From Pseudomonadota bacterium (GTDB lineage: Bacteria > Pseudomonadota > Alphaproteobacteria > Rhizobiales > Devosiaceae), in the NCBI GenBank assembly GCA_023433985.1, contig JAEYTN010000244.1:1-10896 (forward strand): a DNA stretch of 10,896 nt, in the 5' to 3' direction. Numbering within the stretch: position 1 is the first letter of the stretch; each line of letters starts with the position of its first letter. The notes beneath the pieces are model-generated. The model saw only the letters and a program-made list of their open reading frames with translations. It was not told where the DNA came from and searched no databases. A program made the translations under genes and the position numbers. Positions 1 to 7,616 of this stretch are shown in pieces.

Positions 1-1078
<1,078 letters not shown>

Positions 1079-1142
1079 GGGGAACCTGTCGGGACGGCGA
1101 GCGGCTACTGTATCGGCCCGCCGTCTCCGCGGGCGAGACCCG

Positions 1143-1170
1143 GAAAAACAAAGCCCCGCCGAAGCGGGGC
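1143..1170 (-). terminator. Intrinsic terminator of the tRNA-Thr locus
   Basis: A 7-bp perfect stem (GCCCCGC 1153-1159 with GCGGGGC 1164-1170) closes a CGAA loop. On the minus strand it is followed by a T-rich tract (complement of 1143-1152). It lies 11 bases past the tRNA CCA end, so it ends tRNA transcription before radA. The plus-strand side lacks a T run, which sets the direction. Confidence 0.85.
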
Positions 1171-1181
1171 CTTGTCACGAC

Positions 1182-1227
1182 TGGTGCCGGAAATAGGAAT
1201 CGAACCTACGACCTACGCATTACGAAT
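1182..1227 (-). other. Attachment-site junction: 3' part of tRNA-Thr(CGT), anticodon loop to CCA
   Basis: On the minus strand this reads from the anticodon loop TTCGTAA (anticodon CGT, complement of 1222-1224) through the 3' anticodon stem TGCGT, variable loop, a T-arm with a five-pair stem (GTAGG/CCTAT) and TTCGATT loop, the acceptor strand TTCCGGC, discriminator A and CCA. The bases 5' of the loop (complement of 1228 onward) do not pair with TGCGT, and no D-arm or acceptor 5' strand follows. This is therefore a fragment, not a working tRNA. It is what integration at a crossover in the anticodon loop leaves on the integrase side. The restored full tRNA gene should sit at the far end of the element, outside the window. 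Confidence 0.85.
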
Positions 1228-1336
1228 CGCTGCGTGCGCAGTTTGCCATGATTTGGTATCAGATGGCCTAAGTGCGCTTACAGCAAGGGAAAACCGCGAC
1301 CTAATGAGGCTTCAGGGGCACTTACGGCGCGTCTGA

Positions 1337-1375
1337 ACACGGCACCTTGTGGTGCGAAACCGTGTCCGTGCCGTG
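1337..1375. promoter_or_regulatory. Nested inverted repeats upstream of the integrase
   Basis: CACGGCAC (1338-1345) is matched by GTGCCGTG (1368-1375). ACACGG (1337-1342) is matched by CCGTGT (1360-1365). GCACC (1342-1346) and GGTGC (1351-1355) form an inner hairpin. These overlapping pairings lie 24-62 bases before the integrase start and 110 bases inside the attachment site. They could be integrase or excisionase arm sites, or an operator. No clear -35/-10 pair is visible. Confidence 0.4.
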
Positions 1376-1398
1376 GCCCCGCCACCCACGGAGCCCGC

Positions 1399-2601
1399 AT
1401 GAAGTCGAAGATCACCCAGTCCCTCGTCGAGAGGGCGCCCCGCCCCGAGCCGGGCAAGTCGGTCCTGTACGCCGACACCGAGATGAGGGGGTTTTACCTC
1501 ATCGTCACCGCCACCAAGCGCAGCTTCTACGTGCAGTCCCTCGTGAACGGCCGGCAGGTCCGGACAAAGCTGGGCGACCACCCTGCGATGGACGCCAAGC
1601 AGGCCCGCGACGCCGCCCGGCAGACGCTGGTCGGAATGCGCGGCGGGGTCAACCCGAACGAGGAGCGCCGCCGGGCGCGTGCGCGCGGGATCACCCTGCG
1701 CGAGGCGCTCGACCTCCACCTGGCGGCAAAGCCGCTGTCCCCGAGGACCAAGGACGACTACCGCTACAACTGCGAGCAGTACCTGTCCGACTGGCTAGAC
1801 CGCCCGCTGGCCGAGCTCGGCGCGGACCGCTCGGGCGTGCGCGACAGGCACCGCAGGATCACCGAGCGGCACGGTGCGCCCTCGGCGGACAACGCCTTCC
1901 GCATCTTCCGGGCCGTGTACAACCGGGGCCTGCGGGAGCACCCGGACCTGCCGCCGAACCCCTGCGGGAACGTGGACTACCACGGGCTGCGGCGCCGCAA
2001 GGTGGACGCCCCGACGGACAGGCTCAGGGCTTGGGGCAAGGCGGTGCTCGGCCTCCACCCGGTGCGGCGGGACCTGCACCTGTTCATGGTGCTCACCGGC
2101 ATGCGGCGCACGTCGGCCTGCGAGGCACGAGCATCCGACCTGGACTTCGCCTCCGGGCGCCTGCACGTGCCCAAGCCCAAGGGCGGATCGACCCGCGCGT
2201 TCGACCTGCCGCTGTCCGGACCGCTCGCCGACCTGCTAGGCCACCGCGCCGAGGAGAACCCGCGCCTGCACCGCAAGACTCCGTGGCTGTTCCCCGCCGA
2301 GTCGAAGTCGGGCCACGTCGCCGAGGTCGCGCAGCACGAGCTGGACGGTCTGACGGGACACGCCCTGCGGCACACGTTCGCCACGCTCGCCGTGCAGGCC
2401 GGCGTCCCGCTGCTCGAGCTGAAGTACCTGCTCAACCACGCGGCGAGCAACGTCACGATGGGCTACATCCACGTCGGTCCCGAGCACCTACGCAAGCACC
2501 AGGAGGCGGCGTCGCGCTACATCCTCGAACAGCTCGGCCTCGAATGGACCGAGGGCGAGTGGCCTCCTCACCTCGCAAGCACGCACGCTGGTGCGTTGTA
2601 A
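1399..2601 (+). CDS. int: Tyrosine-type site-specific integrase
   Basis: A 400-residue phage-type tyrosine recombinase that should catalyse excision and integration at the neighbouring tRNA-Thr site. An N-terminal arm-binding/DUF4102-like part (about 1-85, with GFYLIVTATKRSFYVQ and TKLGDHPAM) is followed by a core-binding domain (about 95-190) and the catalytic domain (about 205-385). Catalytic residues visible: R236 in LTGMRRTSA, a lysine at K259 or K261 in the beta-hairpin, H321 and R324 in HALRHTFAT, H347 in LLNH, and Y356 in GYIHV. The set is complete, so the enzyme is probably active. The ATG at 1399 has GGAG five bases upstream (cggagcccgc). It starts 171 bases from the att remnant and reads inward. 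A large inverted repeat follows the stop codon. Confidence 0.95.
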   Translation: MKSKITQSLVERAPRPEPGKSVLYADTEMRGFYLIVTATKRSFYVQSLVNGRQVRTKLGDHPAMDAKQARDAARQTLVGMRGGVNPNEERRRARARGITLREALDLHLAAKPLSPRTKDDYRYNCEQYLSDWLDRPLAELGADRSGVRDRHRRITERHGAPSADNAFRIFRAVYNRGLREHPDLPPNPCGNVDYHGLRRRKVDAPTDRLRAWGKAVLGLHPVRRDLHLFMVLTGMRRTSACEARASDLDFASGRLHVPKPKGGSTRAFDLPLSGPLADLLGHRAEENPRLHRKTPWLFPAESKSGHVAEVAQHELDGLTGHALRHTFATLAVQAGVPLLELKYLLNHAASNVTMGYIHVGPEHLRKHQEAASRYILEQLGLEWTEGEWPPHLASTHAGAL

Positions 2602-2603
2602 AT

Positions 2604-2651
2604 AAACGTTCCTCGGAACTGCCGGGAAGGCAGCAGTTCCAGCATTCGTTT
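2604..2651 (+). terminator. Nested inverted repeat after int, possible terminator
   Basis: GGAACTGC (2615-2622) pairs perfectly with GCAGTTCC (2633-2640). An outer pair AAACG (2604-2608) and CGTTT (2647-2651) extends the structure symmetrically. It begins three bases after the integrase stop. There is no long T tract after the inner stem, only the outer-arm TTT, so termination would be weak. It could also be a protein-binding site. Confidence 0.5.
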
Positions 2652-2726
2652 ACATACGGCGTCGAAAAGTGTGCTTAGCATTCCTCACCAGCTGGTCGCC
2701 CGATCAGTGACAACCAACTGGGAAAA

Positions 2727-3251
2727 ATGCACATGAGCCAGAACCGAAACATCGAAACGAACACCAAGGCCGTGGCTGGTATCTACGAGTTCGCTCGCTA
2801 CCAATTGTTTGCGGTCGCGATCGATCTTGCACCCTCGGAAACCGGCGGCTCCACAGAGCGCCTCGTCTCGGCCTGGAAGCTGATGCCGACGAGTATCCTC
2901 AGTGACAGAGACCATGACGACGACGAGGGCTGGGTACTCCTCGAGGCGGTGAAGAAGGACCTCGACGAGGCGACTGCCCTGCGCGGGTTCGGCGCGGACG
3001 TACTCGACTGCCACGCGGAGTACGACTGGTACCGTTACTACATCGATTTGGCGGACGTCTACGGCGCAGAGGACTGGCCGACCGCCGCGCTGACTGACTA
3101 CCTGCGCGGATTCGAGGGCATGCACGAACTCCATGCGCGCGTCACGGCTGCCCTCGTGTGGGAGAAGGCGAAGCACCTCTACAACGCCCAGAAGGCGGAT
3201 GACCCCGAAGCTCAAGTCCCCGTCATGACGCCTGAGGAAGCGGCTGCCTGA
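2727..3251 (+). CDS. Unknown acidic protein, 174 residues
   Basis: I do not recognise a family. The product is soluble and acidic, with a DHDDDE run (61-66), a tyrosine/aspartate-rich middle (about 95-112: EYDWYRYYIDLADVY) and a probably helical second half; no signal peptide or membrane segment is seen. Third codon positions are GC-rich in this frame, and a strong terminator follows 40 bases after the stop, so it is likely a real single-gene unit. The ATG at 2727 has GGGA four to five bases upstream. A second in-frame ATG at 2733 (MSQNRNIE) is equally possible. It lies between the integrase and the HEPN-motif gene, the usual cargo position. A long opposite-strand reading frame over it has no such support. 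Confidence 0.75.
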   Translation: MHMSQNRNIETNTKAVAGIYEFARYQLFAVAIDLAPSETGGSTERLVSAWKLMPTSILSDRDHDDDEGWVLLEAVKKDLDEATALRGFGADVLDCHAEYDWYRYYIDLADVYGAEDWPTAALTDYLRGFEGMHELHARVTAALVWEKAKHLYNAQKADDPEAQVPVMTPEEAAA

Positions 3252-3291
3252 TCCGCAGTCGGCGCGCGACGCATCATAAGGCGATGAAATG

Positions 3292-3320
3292 AAAGGGCCA
3301 CCGTGACGGTGGCCCTTTTT
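3292..3320. terminator. Strong intrinsic terminator between convergent genes
   Basis: GGGCCACCG (3295-3303) and CGGTGGCCC (3307-3315) form a 9-bp perfect stem with a TGA loop. The stem is extended by AAA/TTT and followed by TTTTT on the plus strand. It ends the 174-residue gene. The minus-strand side has only an interrupted T run, so it may act weakly for the converging gene that stops at 3344. Confidence 0.9.
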
Positions 3321-3343
3321 CCATACACGACGGGAGAACGGCG

Positions 3344-3859
3344 TCAGTCGTCGGATGGCGCGGGCTCGACCACCCGGACGGTGGACAGCGCCTCGGCCGA
3401 CTGCCCCTCGTCCATGTCTGCCGGGTGGTGCTTCTGACGCGGCGGCACCTCGACGCCCTTCTTGCGCATGTCGTTGGCATACCACCGAACGCTCTTCGCG
3501 GTCGCCGCCGCGCCCGCGATCTGCGCGTTGACCATCTCCGCGATGAGCGCGTGCGGGTGACCGGCCGGGTCCATCAGGATCGCGCGTGCGAGCGCGCCCA
3601 CGCCGAGGCCGCGCGGCTTCTTCTCGGCGCCTTCGGGCGCCTCGGCGGCCTCGGCCTTCGGCTCTGCGCGCTGCGCGGTCGCCTTGGGCTTCTTCGGCTG
3701 CCCGAACGAGGCCAGGTCGATGTTCTTGTCGGCCGCGACCTGCTCGATCCGGGCGACGAGCTTCGTCCGCGTCGCGAAAGTCTTGGGTCCTGCGGGCTTG
3801 TCGGCGATGCGGTTGTGCAGCGCGAGCAGTTCCTTGGTGGGCATCTCTTCCAGCTTCAT
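3344..3859 (-). CDS. Putative DNA-binding protein with lysine/alanine-rich linker, 171 residues
   Basis: Two compact parts are joined by a low-complexity linker. Residues 1-45 (MKLEEMPTKELLALHN with KTFATRTKLVARIEQ) look like a small SAP/Rho-N-like or DUF3489-like helical module that recurs in mobile-element proteins. Residues 54-83 are rich in Lys, Ala, Pro and Glu. Residues 84-140 (ALARAILMDPAGHPHALIAEMVN, then AAATAKSVRWYANDMRKKG) resemble a winged-helix-like motif seen in proteobacterial hypothetical proteins. The C-terminus is acidic. An excellent AGGAGA lies five bases before the ATG at 3857-3859. It is divergent from the HEPN-motif gene with 108 bases between starts, so it could regulate that gene; this is inference from position. 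No enzymatic motif is seen. Confidence 0.8.
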   Translation of the reverse strand: MKLEEMPTKELLALHNRIADKPAGPKTFATRTKLVARIEQVAADKNIDLASFGQPKKPKATAQRAEPKAEAAEAPEGAEKKPRGLGVGALARAILMDPAGHPHALIAEMVNAQIAGAAATAKSVRWYANDMRKKGVEVPPRQKHHPADMDEGQSAEALSTVRVVEPAPSDD

Positions 3860-3967
3860 GGCGCTCTCCTACGTGTGGGTGGACACATAGGCATTAGGTC
3901 GCGATACGCTGGGTTCGGGAGCCCCCCGCCCCTTTTACGGACCCTTGGACGACAATCCGGTGCCCTT

Positions 3968-4909
3968 ATGGCTGAGCAGATATACAACGTCTTTCTCTTC
4001 TTTGACGCCAAGGACCTATGCTCCGTGGCGGGCTATGCCACCCACCTACACGAAGGCTCAGACCAGGAAGGGATCGACTTCTTACGGCAGCGAGTCGACG
4101 CGGACCTCGCCCTTGCCCAAAAGGTTCCACTCTCAAGACCATTCACAAGGTCCGAGTACAACGCGAGGTGTCGAATTGGAGAGGGCCACCATCTTTACGA
4201 TGAGTTGTTTGTGCAAACGGGTGCTGGCGCGGCCCCACTTTTCGTGTCGACGCCTGTTCTAGATGGGAAGACCCACTTCAATTACAGCTCCGAGCATGGG
4301 GATCTGGATGTGAACGAGGTTTCAGAGAAGTTGCGGGAACCCGGCGTCATGGTGGATTGGCTGCGAAAGTACGCCAGTGACGATGGAATCAACTTCTCCC
4401 AGCTCATCCACGATGACTACTTCTTGGCGATCAAGTTGACCTTCAACGCAGGCCTATATGTATCTGCGATGAAACTTCTTGTCTGCTGCATCGACAGCTT
4501 GGCGTACATCGAGTACGGAGACGACCGGGGAGCCTTCGTGAAATGGATGGAGGCTTATTGCGATCTAGCACCGCTGGGCATAACGGCCGCAGAGCTCTGG
4601 GGACTACGCAACGGCATACTTCACATGACGAACCTCAATTCCTCAAGTGTGCTGAAGGGCCAAGTCCGCCGAATATCTTTCCGGGTTGGAGATTCCCCGG
4701 AAGTCCCGCGCGATGTTGGAGGCGTCTACTACTTTGACTTCCTCGGGCTCGTGCACGCTTTCGCTCAGGCCCAAGCTCGCTGGATCGAGAGCTACAACGA
4801 TGACCGAGGCAAGTTCGCCAAGTTCGTGGAGCGGTACGACGAGACGATCTCGGATAGCAGAGTCGCAGTCGCGTACTTGGGTGACGGCGGGTTCGCAACA
4901 GCACCCTAA
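3968..4909 (+). CDS. HEPN-motif protein, candidate RNase/abortive-infection cargo, 313 residues
   Basis: The N-terminal half (about 1-140) is of unknown fold. The second half is a helical domain (about 141-285) with a helix around AIKLTFNAGLYVSAMKLLVCCIDSL split by the text here at residues 154-178, followed by LWGLRNGILHM at 210-220. The segment R214-N-G-I-L-H219 fits the HEPN active-site consensus (R, polar residue, then His after four intervening residues) known in metal-independent RNases of toxin-antitoxin, Abi and CRISPR systems. Base composition is visibly lower in GC than neighbouring genes, suggesting separate acquisition. It is flanked by a divergent gene and a terminator, so it is a single transcription unit. 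The ATG at 3968 has a poor ribosome site; the frame is open upstream to 3425, but that stretch is the shadow of the opposite gene. RNase activity is inferred, not shown. Confidence 0.85.
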   Translation: MAEQIYNVFLFFDAKDLCSVAGYATHLHEGSDQEGIDFLRQRVDADLALAQKVPLSRPFTRSEYNARCRIGEGHHLYDELFVQTGAGAAPLFVSTPVLDGKTHFNYSSEHGDLDVNEVSEKLREPGVMVDWLRKYASDDGINFSQLIHDDYFLAIKLTFNAGLYVSAMKLLVCCIDSLAYIEYGDDRGAFVKWMEAYCDLAPLGITAAELWGLRNGILHMTNLNSSSVLKGQVRRISFRVGDSPEVPRDVGGVYYFDFLGLVHAFAQAQARWIESYNDDRGKFAKFVERYDETISDSRVAVAYLGDGGFATAP

Positions 4910-4942
4910 CTCGCTGTCGGCGCGCGAGGGTCCGCAAGCGCA

Positions 4943-4976
4943 TGAAAAAGAAGGGGATGCCGTGAAGACATCCCCT
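4943..4976 (-). terminator. Intrinsic terminator for the minus-strand pair 5043-6042
   Basis: AGGGGATG (4952-4959) and CATCCCCT (4969-4976) form an 8-bp perfect stem with a 9-base loop. On the minus strand it is followed by TTCTTTTTC (complement of 4943-4951). It lies 66 bases beyond the stop of the 93-residue gene and 33 bases beyond the convergent HEPN gene. Confidence 0.85.
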
Positions 4977-5042
4977 CCGAAACACGGCCGGGCCACCCGT
5001 TGCCCTCTGCGCACCTAACCAACCCGGCCGGGTTTGCTCGGG

Positions 5043-5324
5043 TCAGGCCGGGAGGAAGGCCAAGTGCGCCTTCCCCGAACCCAGGGCGTCCGCCCTGCGC
5101 TTGGTCTCCCGGTCCACGTACAGATCCAGCGCGCGGCAGTAGGGCTGCCCGGCCAGCGCCGCGGCCTCGTCGAACTCCTCGGAGCCGACGGCCACGCCGT
5201 TGCGGGCGGCGGCTGCCTCCAACTCGGGGAACGGGTCGCACCTGTGCTGGATCGCCGCGACCAGGGCCGCGAGTGCCAGCATCGCTGGGTGGCACGGTGG
5301 GTAGTGGGCGCGTCGGTCAGTCAT
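5043..5324 (-). CDS. Unknown small protein, 93 residues, translationally coupled
   Basis: No family is recognised. The product has a hydrophobic alanine/leucine-rich helix at about 14-27, followed by an acidic helical stretch (PELEAAAARNG) and a mixed-charge C-terminus; two or three cysteines are present. The hydrophobic stretch is short and contains no charged residues, but is too weak to call a membrane segment. Its ATG overlaps the end of the upstream 241-residue gene by 8 bases (ATGACTGA), so the two are probably coupled and work together. The same overlap form joins the TerS-like gene and its partner. Confidence 0.75.
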   Translation of the reverse strand: MTDRRAHYPPCHPAMLALAALVAAIQHRCDPFPELEAAAARNGVAVGSEEFDEAAALAGQPYCRALDLYVDRETKRRADALGSGKAHLAFLPA

Positions 5325-6042
5325 CGCCGTCGCCCCCGATCAGGTCGTGGTCGATCTCCCGCTCGCGCATGGCGAGCTGCACCGAGCCGAGCGGGTTGGA
5401 CTTGCCGGCGTGCCAGGCGCGGATCGCGACCAGGATGCCCTGGAGGCGCGCGTCGCCCAGCTTGATGTACTCCTGCACCTTGAGGAAGTCGTCCTGCTTC
5501 ATCGCCCTCGCCAGCTCCACCGGGCCGACCGGGCGGTCCTTGGTGGGCAGGCGGTCAATCAGGGACAGCACGGCCGAGGCCAGGGCGACGTTGCGCGTGC
5601 CGACGGCGACCTGGGCCATGTGGCCGAGCTCGGCGGGGCCGGCGTGCTGGAGCTGCTGGAGGTACTCGGTGCGCTTCGGGTCGCCCAGCGCCGCGCGGGC
5701 CAGGACCTTCGCCGGGGAGTCGTAGAACTGGCGCTGGCCGACCAGCTGCGCGTGCGGCGCGCCGGCCTCCTTCATGATCTTGTCCAGCTCGGCCTTGGAG
5801 TTGTCCTTGATCTCGCGGACGCTGGCCAGGGTCTCGTGCTCGGCGAAGCGCGCCACGTCGGCCATGCCGATGCCGGGGGCATTCTTCCAGCGCGCGGCGA
5901 TCTGCTGCTTGCGGGCCGCGATGTCCTTGTTCAGCCGCTCGATCGCGGCGAGGGTGCGCTTGTGCAGCAGGTCCAGGGTCGAGGCGAGCTCGCCGATCTG
6001 CTGGGTGCTGAGGAGGGGGGTGTCGCTGAGTTCGATCTTCAT
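5317..6042 (-). CDS. Unknown mostly helical protein, 241 residues
   Basis: No confident family. Residues 15-50 and 72-95 are rich in Lys, Glu, Ala and Leu with heptad-like spacing, suggesting a coiled coil. Residues 100-210 are predicted helical from composition, with a stretch ALASAVLSLIDRL at 153-165. The C-terminus is acidic (GGDGDD). This style recalls phage scaffold-like or assembly-modifying proteins, and satellites are known to encode capsid-size modifiers, but nothing here proves that role. The start at 6042 (MKIELSDTPLLS) has GGAG 11 bases upstream; the frame is open farther upstream, but that part has poor, arginine/histidine-rich composition. It leads a two-gene minus operon ending at the terminator 4943-4976. 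Confidence 0.8.
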   Translation of the reverse strand: MKIELSDTPLLSTQQIGELASTLDLLHKRTLAAIERLNKDIAARKQQIAARWKNAPGIGMADVARFAEHETLASVREIKDNSKAELDKIMKEAGAPHAQLVGQRQFYDSPAKVLARAALGDPKRTEYLQQLQHAGPAELGHMAQVAVGTRNVALASAVLSLIDRLPTKDRPVGPVELARAMKQDDFLKVQEYIKLGDARLQGILVAIRAWHAGKSNPLGSVQLAMREREIDHDLIGGDGDD

Positions 6043-6301
6043 TGCTCGTGTGCTCCGGTGGGTTGTGGTCCTCCGGTCGCCTGTCACGAGCGCATCCCCA
6101 GCCGTGGGGTGGTCTGCGCGCCAATGCGCTGACCGGATTCCTGCAATGTGTCGGGGTGCGCTGGGCGCGAACGCCATCGTTCTCCGGACGTGTTTCCCTC
6201 GGAGCTGCCGCCTTCGCTGCGGCTTGTGGTTCATGGGCTTGGGCTCGCCCCGCCCTCGAACACCGTGTTAGCCTTCCTGAACAATCACAGGGGGCGATGG
6301 A

Positions 6302-6592
6302 ATGAAGGTCAAAATCAAGGATCTGAGCGTCAACATGGAGCTTGGCAATAACGGCGTCACGTTTGACGTGTACGACAACGACGAAACGTTCCTGGGTGAC
6401 TTGCGCCTAGGTCGGGGCAAGGTCGAGTGGTGCAAGGGCAAGACCAAGTCCGGCAACGGCATCCAGGTGAATTGGAAGGAGCTTCTCGCGTTCTTCGACG
6501 ACGTCGCAGCGAAGAAGGTTGAGAAAAAGGCGGCGAAGAAGGGTGCCAAGAAGGCTGCCAAGGTCGCCGCACCCAAGAAAGCGAGAGCCTAA
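6302..6592 (+). CDS. Small protein with histone-H1-like lysine tail, 96 residues
   Basis: Residues 1-68 form a compact beta-rich domain (MKVKIKDLSVNMELGNNGV, FDVYDN, FLGDLRLGRGKVEWCKG) seen in small hypothetical proteins of proteobacteria. Residues 69-96 are a Lys/Ala-rich tail (AAKKVEKKAAKKGAKKAAK) like bacterial H1-type histone tails, which suggests nucleic-acid binding. AGGGGG lies seven bases before the ATG. It stands alone on the plus strand between two minus-strand operons. The upstream 259 bases (6043-6301) must hold its promoter and the divergent promoter of the 241-residue gene; I see no clear sigma-70 boxes there. It ends just before a hairpin shared with the convergent gene. It could be a nucleoid-like protein for the satellite genome. 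Confidence 0.85.
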   Translation: MKVKIKDLSVNMELGNNGVTFDVYDNDETFLGDLRLGRGKVEWCKGKTKSGNGIQVNWKELLAFFDDVAAKKVEKKAAKKGAKKAAKVAAPKKARA

Positions 6593-6606
6593 GGCTCAAT
6601 TTGGCT

Positions 6607-6634
6607 CAACCGCGGGAGTTAGTGCCCGCGGTTG
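6607..6634. terminator. Hairpin between convergent genes, overlapping the end of the 81-residue gene
   Basis: CAACCGCGGG (6607-6616) and CCCGCGGTTG (6625-6634) form a 10-bp perfect stem around an 8-base loop that contains the stop codon of the minus-strand gene. Just before it, GGCTCAA is repeated directly at 6593-6599 and 6603-6609. No T tract follows on either strand, so it may protect 3' ends rather than terminate alone. Confidence 0.6.
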
Positions 6635-6864
6635 ACGCTGCCATGCTCGCGCCTGTCCTCGTACTCCAGCGACATGCGCTCCCACTCGTCCGCGCCCAGG
6701 CGCGGCACCGGGCCGAGGCACGTCATCTCGCTGCGGCGGGCCAGGGCGTCGCGCCCACCCATCGCCGCGACCGCCTCGGGCGCCGTGCCCTGGATCGCGC
6801 CCAGCATGAGCTCGATCTGCTCCGCCTTGGCCAGGGCCTCGGCGACGCTCAGCCTGTCACTCAT
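6619..6864 (-). CDS. Unknown small protein coupled to the TerS-like gene, 81 residues
   Basis: No family recognised. The product starts MSDRLSVAEALAKAEQIELM, probably helical, and ends in a charged stretch (EWERMSLEYEDRREHG). Its ATG overlaps the stop of the TerS-like gene by 8 bases (ATGAGTGA), so it is likely translated by re-initiation and may act with TerS. The last codons lie in the hairpin 6607-6634. It could be a packaging or helper-interaction factor, but only position suggests this. Confidence 0.75.
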   Translation of the reverse strand: MSDRLSVAEALAKAEQIELMLGAIQGTAPEAVAAMGGRDALARRSEMTCLGPVPRLGADEWERMSLEYEDRREHGSVNRGH

Positions 6865-7375
6865 CGTCGTGCTCCTCGTCGTGCGGCCGCGCCGCGTTGT
6901 ACTTGGAGAGCAGCGCCACCAGTTGGGCGCGCTCGTCGGCCGGCATCGCCAGCAGGGCGTCGGCCGATAGGCCCGTGTCCTCGACCTTGACGCGCAGCCT
7001 GTCCGCCATCTGCTCGCCGTAGCGGAACTTCAGGAGGACCTCCAGGAGCCTGTCGCTGTGCTTGCGCACCGTGAGCGGCCTCTCCTCGCCGGTCTTCGGG
7101 TCGGCGGTGGTGGCGAGGCGCCCCTGGTGGATGACCGGCTCGTCGTAGCCGAGCGCGGCGCGCCTGTACGCCTCGTCCAGCAGCGAGTCGAGGGCCACCT
7201 CGATCGCCTTCTCCCACCGCGTGCGGAACTCGATGTCGTTGGCCTTGTGGTAGAAGGCCGTCTGCCTGCTGATGCCCGCCGCTGCCGCGGCCTGCTTGGG
7301 CGAGCACGTGTCCTCCAGCACCTGGAAGAACAGCTCGCGCCGCTCTGGCGTGAAGGTGTTCGGGATGGAAAGCAC
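6857..7375 (-). CDS. Terminase small subunit-like protein (TerS), 172 residues
   Basis: TerS recognises the packaging site on DNA and loads the large terminase. Seen: N-terminal FTPERRELFFQVLEDT (8-23), a helix-turn-helix with SPKQAAAAAGISRQTAFYH (25-43), then ALDSLLDEAYRRAALGYDEPV (61-81), and the segment VRKHSDRLLEVLLKFR (103-118), a pattern typical of phage TerS (tyrosine/histidine-S-D then LL-x-x-LL). An acidic tail ends the protein. No large terminase is adjacent, as expected in satellites that remodel a helper's packaging. The GTG at 7375 is preceded by GGAG at nine bases. A TTG at 7453 would add 26 residues with codons unlike the rest, so I reject it. The gene leads a coupled pair with the 81-residue gene. 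Confidence 0.85.
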   Translation of the reverse strand: MLSIPNTFTPERRELFFQVLEDTCSPKQAAAAAGISRQTAFYHKANDIEFRTRWEKAIEVALDSLLDEAYRRAALGYDEPVIHQGRLATTADPKTGEERPLTVRKHSDRLLEVLLKFRYGEQMADRLRVKVEDTGLSADALLAMPADERAQLVALLSKYNAARPHDEEHDDE

Positions 7376-7616
7376 GGCTGCGGTCTCCGGGGTAAAAAGT
7401 GGCTTACGTTGTGATGGTGTCGTGCTTACGCGCGCAGGCACGCCATCGTTCAAGCAGCCGGATCAACGGCTTGGATGGCGTCGGCCATCCGATGCTCGAT
7501 TAGATGGCGCGCGTCGCCGGGGATCGCCTGGCCTGTTCGCCTTACGCGCGAGGGACACGGCACGCAAGGTTGGACGCATCCGTCCACGCGCTTTCGACGA
7601 CGTGGAGGGGTTCGCT
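7376..7616. other. Non-coding stretch with small hairpins upstream of the TerS-like gene
   Basis: No supported gene. It holds inverted repeats GGATGGC (7473-7479) / GCCATCC (7484-7490), TGGACG (7571-7576) / CGTCCA (7581-7586), and TCCACG (7583-7588) / CGTGGA (7601-7606). It must contain the promoter for the TerS pair, but no convincing -35/-10 boxes can be named. Together with the iteron block it makes a 479-base gap between TerS and primase. Confidence 0.5.

Noticed and set aside
1182..1260. A complete tRNA gene at this position
   Set aside because: Only the half from the anticodon loop to CCA is present; the bases beyond 1227 do not form the 5' anticodon stem, D-arm or acceptor strand.
1347..2678. 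A 443-residue plus-strand frame over the integrase
   Set aside because: It is an out-of-frame arginine/proline-rich translation of the integrase gene, which has all catalytic residues in its own frame.
2685..3485. A 266-residue minus-strand gene
   Set aside because: It runs through the strong terminator at 3292-3320 and overlaps two better-supported genes; its composition looks like a reverse-frame shadow.
3951..3957. GACAATC iteron in front of the HEPN-motif gene
   Set aside because: One 7-base match in nearly 11 kb on two strands is expected by chance; no second copy or extended match is nearby.
3425..3967. N-terminal extension of the HEPN-motif protein to a start at 3425
   Set aside because: The open frame upstream is a shadow of the well-supported minus-strand gene 3344-3859, and its translation is arginine/leucine/glycine-rich noise.
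7376..7453. A TTG start for the TerS-like gene at 7453
   Set aside because: The extra 26 codons include many AT-ending codons unlike the rest, and GTG at 7375 has a good ribosome site.
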